From: Bacillota bacterium
GTDB lineage: Bacteria; Bacillota; Clostridia; Acetivibrionales; DSM-1351
Direction: 5' to 3'
DNA length: 7,596 nucleotides
Assembly (NCBI GenBank): GCA_023395575.1
Contig: JAEWZA010000357.1
Span: forward strand, 1 to 7,596
The notes under the pieces were generated by a model, which was not told the origin of the DNA, searched no databases, and saw nothing but the letters and a program-made list of their open reading frames with translations. Shown here one piece after another: positions 1 to 4,800 of this stretch (within the stretch, counting starts at the first letter, position 1; each line of letters begins with the position of its first letter). A program made the translations under genes and the position numbers.

Positions 1-533
1 CAGCGGTTGAGGCAGTGGCATCTTCTTTTGGATATCAATTTAGGAAGGACATGTATGAGAGCATAAAGAAATTGGAAGGGTGCAGTGATTATGAGGTAGA
101 GCACGTTTTGATAGCCTTACTTGTGCATCTTCTTCATCAGATTACAAAACAGTCTGTGGTTTGTCTTAATATTGGATGGGGAGAGGAATTGTGTCCTATA
201 AAAATTGAAACCACTGGAGCAAAGCAGTTGGCTGAACTTGCAAAAAGAGTTAAAGCTGGTATGGAGACTGATACTATACCGGTTAGAAGTATTAGTACAC
301 AGAATAATAAAAAATTAAAAAATGAAATATTGCTACTTATTAATATAAATAATAACTCAAATTTAGCAAATTATCTTGATTGCTTTGATTTTGTAATAGA
401 TTTTAATACAATTAACGGATATCCAGTTATACATTTTGATTTCAATAATACTATTTTGAAGTCTGCAAAGATAAAAGAACTGGGTGAGAATTATATTAAA
501 TTTATAAATGCAGCAATAATGCAGAAAAAATAG
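1..533 (+). CDS. C-terminal end of a condensation-domain-like (NRPS-type) protein, 5' partial
   Basis: The reading frame is open from the window edge (first full codon at base 3) to TAG at 531-533, so the true start probably lies upstream. A GTG at 15 is possible but has no visible ribosome binding site. About 177 residues are seen. The stretch VLIALLVHLLHQITKQ resembles the 'LL..L...TGQ' helix of the C-terminal half of NRPS condensation domains. The last 40 residues (VIHFDFN, then ELGENYIKFINAAI) resemble the closing strand and helix of that fold. Landmarks between them are missing: no IGMFVNT, no YPFEDL and no RD-SR-PLF motif. The span from the TGQ-like point to the end is about 130 residues, against about 170 in the intact domain encoded downstream. 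It may be the terminal domain of an upstream synthetase or a stand-alone condensation-like protein, possibly non-catalytic. The assignment is inferred from pattern resemblance only. Confidence 0.6.
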   Translation, partial: AVEAVASSFGYQFRKDMYESIKKLEGCSDYEVEHVLIALLVHLLHQITKQSVVCLNIGWGEELCPIKIETTGAKQLAELAKRVKAGMETDTIPVRSISTQNNKKLKNEILLLININNNSNLANYLDCFDFVIDFNTINGYPVIHFDFNNTILKSAKIKELGENYIKFINAAIMQKK

Positions 534-551
534 AGTTATTTATAGTACATT

Positions 552-557
552 AGGAGG
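552..557 (+). promoter_or_regulatory. Ribosome binding site for the MFS transporter
   Basis: AGGAGG at 552-557 is a near-perfect Shine-Dalgarno sequence. It sits four bases before a GTG at 562, a slightly short spacing. It decides the start: the next in-frame ATG is codon 15, inside the first membrane segment, and has no comparable site. The gap after the preceding stop is only 28 bases, with no hairpin, so the gene is probably co-transcribed with the one upstream. Confidence 0.8.
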
Positions 558-561
558 AAAA

Positions 562-1857
562 GTGGACAATAAAACTTTTAGGTTAAACTTTGTTTTGTTA
601 GCAATGGGAAGATTAGCTTCTGCCCTTGGTGCAAGTGTATTTAATTTTGCACTAAGCCTTTATGTTCTTGATACTACAGGAAGTGCGTCTACGTTTTCAT
701 TTATTATAGGCCTATCTGTATTACCTAGAATAGTAGTCAACTTAGTAGCAGGGGCCTTTGTTGATAGGCATGATAAGAAAAAGATTATGGTATTAACAGA
801 TATCATTACTGGATTATCTATACTGATGTTCTTTATAGTGTTTAAACTGAATCCAAATAATATTATGCTTTTTGGTGTATATGTTTTATTACTTGGGACA
901 ATACAGTCAGTATTTGCTTTAGCCTGTAATGCATCAATACCAAGCATTGTTAAAACTGAGACGGTTCCTAAGCTTAATTCAACTCTTCAATCAATTAGTG
1001 CTGTAATTGATATTGCAGGGCCTGTATTAGGGGCTATTTTATACGGGTTAATTGGTATAAGCAATATAATGCTGATTAATGGTGTTTTATTTATCGCTTC
1101 TGGAGTTTCAGAAATCTTTATAAAGTTTATCATTGAAGACAAAGCTAAGGTAATTGAAAAAAGAAAATATATTTCTGATGTAATAATGACATACAAGTAT
1201 TTATTGGAGAATAGGACAATTGCATTCTTTTTAGTATTTGCAGCCGCAGTTGATTTTGTGTTGCTGCCCTTTCTTCAGATGATATTACCCTTTATAAATT
1301 ACAATATATTGAAGGTGTCAGGCATACAACTTTCGTTTATACAGGCATCGTGTGCTATCGGCACAATAATTGGTGCTTTGGTTGTTTCATCCTTCAAGAA
1401 TACTAGCCCACTTTTAAAAAGATTTTTTGTGCTATTTTCTATACAGGCTATAATGGTGGCTACGTGTGTGTTTCCACAAGCATCTGTTTTCGAAAATGGT
1501 TCTAAATGGGTTTTAACTGTGGTTTTTGGAATTGTTTTGTTGATATTCGGAGCAGCTAATGCCATCCAGAACATTCCGATGATTACATATTTTCAATTAC
1601 AAGTTCCAGCAGAAATGAGGGCAAGAATATTCGGGGTGTTTATGTCAGCCTTATATATTGCAACACCACCGGGTATGTGGTTGTATGGATTTTTAATGGA
1701 AAAATTTCAGTGGTACTATATTACAGGGATTTCAGGAGTTGCGTTGTTAATATTTGGTATAGTAGCATCAAAAAACAAAATATTTAAAGAGTTTTTGAAA
1801 TCTGAAATGTTTCAAAAAGACAAAGTAGAATCGATAAGTCAAGTTAATGCAAGTTAG
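562..1857 (+). CDS. Major facilitator superfamily efflux transporter (MefA/DHA3-like)
   Basis: This is a 431-residue membrane protein with GTG start and TAG stop, close to the usual 400-430 residues of macrolide-efflux-type MFS proteins. About twelve hydrophobic segments can be read, roughly at 9-35, 43-65, 76-96, 101-122, 146-165, 167-190, 219-245, 255-278, 286-305, 316-338, 355-378 and 386-402. The cytoplasmic loop between segments 2 and 3 carries a motif-A signature (G64 to K74, with D68-R69 and three lysines). Segment 5 carries GPVLGA (153-158), similar to the antiporter motif C of drug exporters. A charged central loop (about 191-215) separates the two six-helix halves, and QVPAEMRARIFG (347-358) is typical of this family. 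It is expected to work as a proton-coupled exporter in the cytoplasmic membrane. Its place between two biosynthetic genes suggests that it exports the product or protects the producer. The substrate cannot be read from sequence. Confidence 0.9.
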   Translation: MDNKTFRLNFVLLAMGRLASALGASVFNFALSLYVLDTTGSASTFSFIIGLSVLPRIVVNLVAGAFVDRHDKKKIMVLTDIITGLSILMFFIVFKLNPNNIMLFGVYVLLLGTIQSVFALACNASIPSIVKTETVPKLNSTLQSISAVIDIAGPVLGAILYGLIGISNIMLINGVLFIASGVSEIFIKFIIEDKAKVIEKRKYISDVIMTYKYLLENRTIAFFLVFAAAVDFVLLPFLQMILPFINYNILKVSGIQLSFIQASCAIGTIIGALVVSSFKNTSPLLKRFFVLFSIQAIMVATCVFPQASVFENGSKWVLTVVFGIVLLIFGAANAIQNIPMITYFQLQVPAEMRARIFGVFMSALYIATPPGMWLYGFLMEKFQWYYITGISGVALLIFGIVASKNKIFKEFLKSEMFQKDKVESISQVNAS

Positions 1858-1875
1858 AATAGATTTTTTTGAACT

Positions 1876-1882
1876 AGGGAGG
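1876..1882 (+). promoter_or_regulatory. Ribosome binding site for the hybrid megasynthase
   Basis: AGGGAGG at 1876-1882 lies five bases before the ATG at 1888. An in-frame TGA at 1870-1872 rules out an earlier start. The gap from the transporter stop is 30 bases, with no terminator-like hairpin, which supports continuous transcription. Confidence 0.8.
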
Positions 1883-1887
1883 CAAAT

Positions 1888-4800
1888 ATGGATTTGGATT
1901 CGTTAATATTTGAGCAATTGGGTGATACTGACAATGTAAGTGATATGATAAAAGAAGAAACTACGAAAGATATTGCTGTTATCGGAATAGCTGCAAGGCT
2001 TCCTATGGCTGAAAATATTGATATATTTTGGGACAACCTTGTAAAAGGAAGAGACTGCGTTGACTATTTTCCAAAATCAAGACAAAAGGATGCGGATATT
2101 TTTGCTGAACTTGTTGGAATCAATAAGCAGAGCAAGGAATATAATAATGGCTCCTATTTTGAAGCTGTAGACAAATTTGATTACAGTTTTTTTAGAATTT
2201 CGCCCAAGGAAGCTAGCTTGATGAGCCCAGAACAAAGAGTATTCCTTGAAACTGTATGGCAGGCTGTCGAAGATGCAGGCTATGGAAATGACAGACTCAA
2301 AAGCAGCAATACTGGAGTATATTTTGGATATAGTGCAGATGCTTTATTTGATTACAAAAGGCTTATAGAAAAAGTCAATCCGGAACTGTTAATTGATGCG
2401 CTCCCGGGGAATCTTTCTTCTATAATTCCAAGTAGGATTTCTTATTTGCTTGATTTGAAAGGGCCTTCAATATGTATAGATACTGCTTGTTCATCATCGT
2501 TGGTAGCGGTACATTTGGCATGTAAGGCATTAAGAAATATGGAATGTGATGTTGCAATAGCTGGTAGCGTAAAAATAAATTTACTTCCAGTAAAAAGCAG
2601 CAAAAAGCTTGGAATTGAATCCTCTGACGGGAGGGCTAGAACATTTGATGACAGCTCAGACGGAACTGGTATGGGAGAAGGGGTTGCTGCAGTTATTTTA
2701 AAACCTTTGAGCAGAGCACTTCGAGATGGGGATAATATATATGCAGTAATAAAGGGAACAGCTGCGAACCAAGACGGCAACTGTATTGGAATTACCGCGC
2801 CCAATGCCCAAGCTCAGAGGGATGTGATTATTGCGGCACTGGAGGATGCAGGAATAGATGCTGAAACAATATCCTATATAGAAGCGCATGGTACAGGCAC
2901 TGAGCTGGGTGATCCTATAGAAATAGATGGAATAACCAAAGCCTATAGAAAGTACACTGATAAAAAGCAATTTTGTGGCATCAGTTCTGTTAAAACTAAT
3001 ATAGGACATCTTGATTGTGCATCGGGCATTATTGGACTTATAAAATCAGTACTATCTCTTAAAAATAAAAAATTACCTCCAAGTCTACACTTTAAGAATC
3101 CTAACAGAAAAATTGATTTTGAAAATTCACCTGTTTATGTTAACAGTGGACTTTCAGATTGGGATAATGATTTTCCAAGAAGGTGTGGAGTAAGTGCTTT
3201 TGGCTTGAGCGGAACAAACTGTCATATAATTCTTGAAGAAGCTCCGCTAAATGACTCTCATGAGCAAATAGAAGAGATTAATTCTAATATTTTAACTTTA
3301 TCAGCGAAAAATGAAAATTCTCTGAAACAGTTGGTAATTAAGTATAAGGAGCTTATTAATCAAAATACTGAAATTAATGTTAGTGATATGTGCTATAGTG
3401 CAAACACTGGAAGATGGCACCACAATATAAGACTAGCGTTAGTGTTTGACAATAAGGAGGAGCTGTCAGCAGCATTTGATAAGCTTATAAACGAGGGAAT
3501 TAAAACATATGCTGAAAATGGAATATATTTCTCAGGAAAAGCAATAGAACAAAAGTCTGAGCCTTCAGTTTTTGATGAAGCTGCTGCAGTTTCAATTGCT
3601 GAAGTTTTAAACAATACGTTTATAATAGACAGAAGTGTTTTAAATACTCTATGTAAAGCATACGTAAGTGGTAATGAGATAGACTTTAATTTGATTTATA
3701 AAAACAACACTGTTAAAAGAATAAAGCTGCCAGAATACCCTTTTGAGAGAAAAAGGTGTTGGATTGATATGCCTGAAGGTAGCAGTATTGCTGTCACAGA
3801 CACAATAATTCAAGCCGTGAAGCAGGATTCAAAATTGATGGAGCAGATAAAGAAATTCAAATTATTTGGAAAAGAAGACGGCAAATACTCTGATACTGAA
3901 AAACTTATTGGAGATATTTGGTGTACAGCTCTGGGCTACGATGAAATTAATATTAATGATGACTTTTATGAATTGGGAGGAGACTCAATAATTGCAATAC
4001 AAATTGTAAATGAATACAAAAAAAGTACTGGTATTAAAATTAACGTAGAAAATATTATGAAATACAGCACTATTTCATCCCTTTCAGCTTATTTGGACAG
4101 TAACCATAATAAAAAGATAGAAGCTCAATTGCCAAACATTGTGAGAGTTGATGAAAGAGAGTATTATCCTCTTTCCTCTGCCCAGAAAAGAATGTATATA
4201 ATAAATAATTTTGAAGGAATCGGAAATAGCTATAACATGCCAATGGCAATATCTATAGAAGGCAGTCTCGATATTGGTAGGCTAAAAAGCGCAGTGAAAA
4301 AGATTGTTTATAGGCAGAATGCCTTCAGAATGTCCTTTCATATTAAGGACAATGCACCTGTTATGATTGTAGCCAAAGAGGTTGATTTTGAAATAGATGA
4401 GCATGTATGCACTGTACCTGAAGAGCTTCCGGCACTTCTCAAATCTTTTGTGAAACCCTTTGATTTGCAGAAAGCGCCGCTTTTTAGAAGCAAAATTATA
4501 AAAATAGATGAAATGAAGCATGTACTGTTTGTTGATATGCATCATATTATAACAGACGGAATGTCTTCTGTTATATTTGACAAGGAGTTGGTGCAGCTTT
4601 ATCTTGGCATGGAATTGCAGGAGCTTGATGTTCAGTATGTTGATTATGCTGTATGGCAGAATACGCAGTTAAATTCAGAAAACATAAAAAGACAGGAAGA
4701 ATATTGGCTCAAAAAGTTTAATGGTGAGATACCTGTGCTTGAGCTGCCAATTGATTTCCAAAGACCTTCTATACAGAGCTTTGAAGGCGACAGAGTTATT

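Noticed and set aside
15..17. GTG at base 15 as the true start of the first gene
   Set aside because: The frame stays open to the window edge, no Shine-Dalgarno is visible before it, and the protein begins inside what looks like a domain. A 5'-truncated gene is more likely.
534..561. Promoter or terminator in the gap before the transporter
   Set aside because: The gap is 28 bases and is mostly the ribosome binding site. No inverted repeat or spaced -35/-10 pair fits.
1858..1887. Terminator in the gap before the megasynthase
   Set aside because: A short T-run (1864-1870) is present, but no GC-rich hairpin comes before it.
2442..3009. Two overlapping minus-strand frames (2442-2804 and 2698-3009)
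   Set aside because: They are shadows of the ketosynthase domain, which carries the Cys-His-His triad on the plus strand.
3301..3780. A divergent acyltransferase or other catalytic domain in the KS-carrier linker
   Set aside because: There is no GHSxG or GQGSQ, and the length is far too short. Both ends match known AT-flanking linkers.
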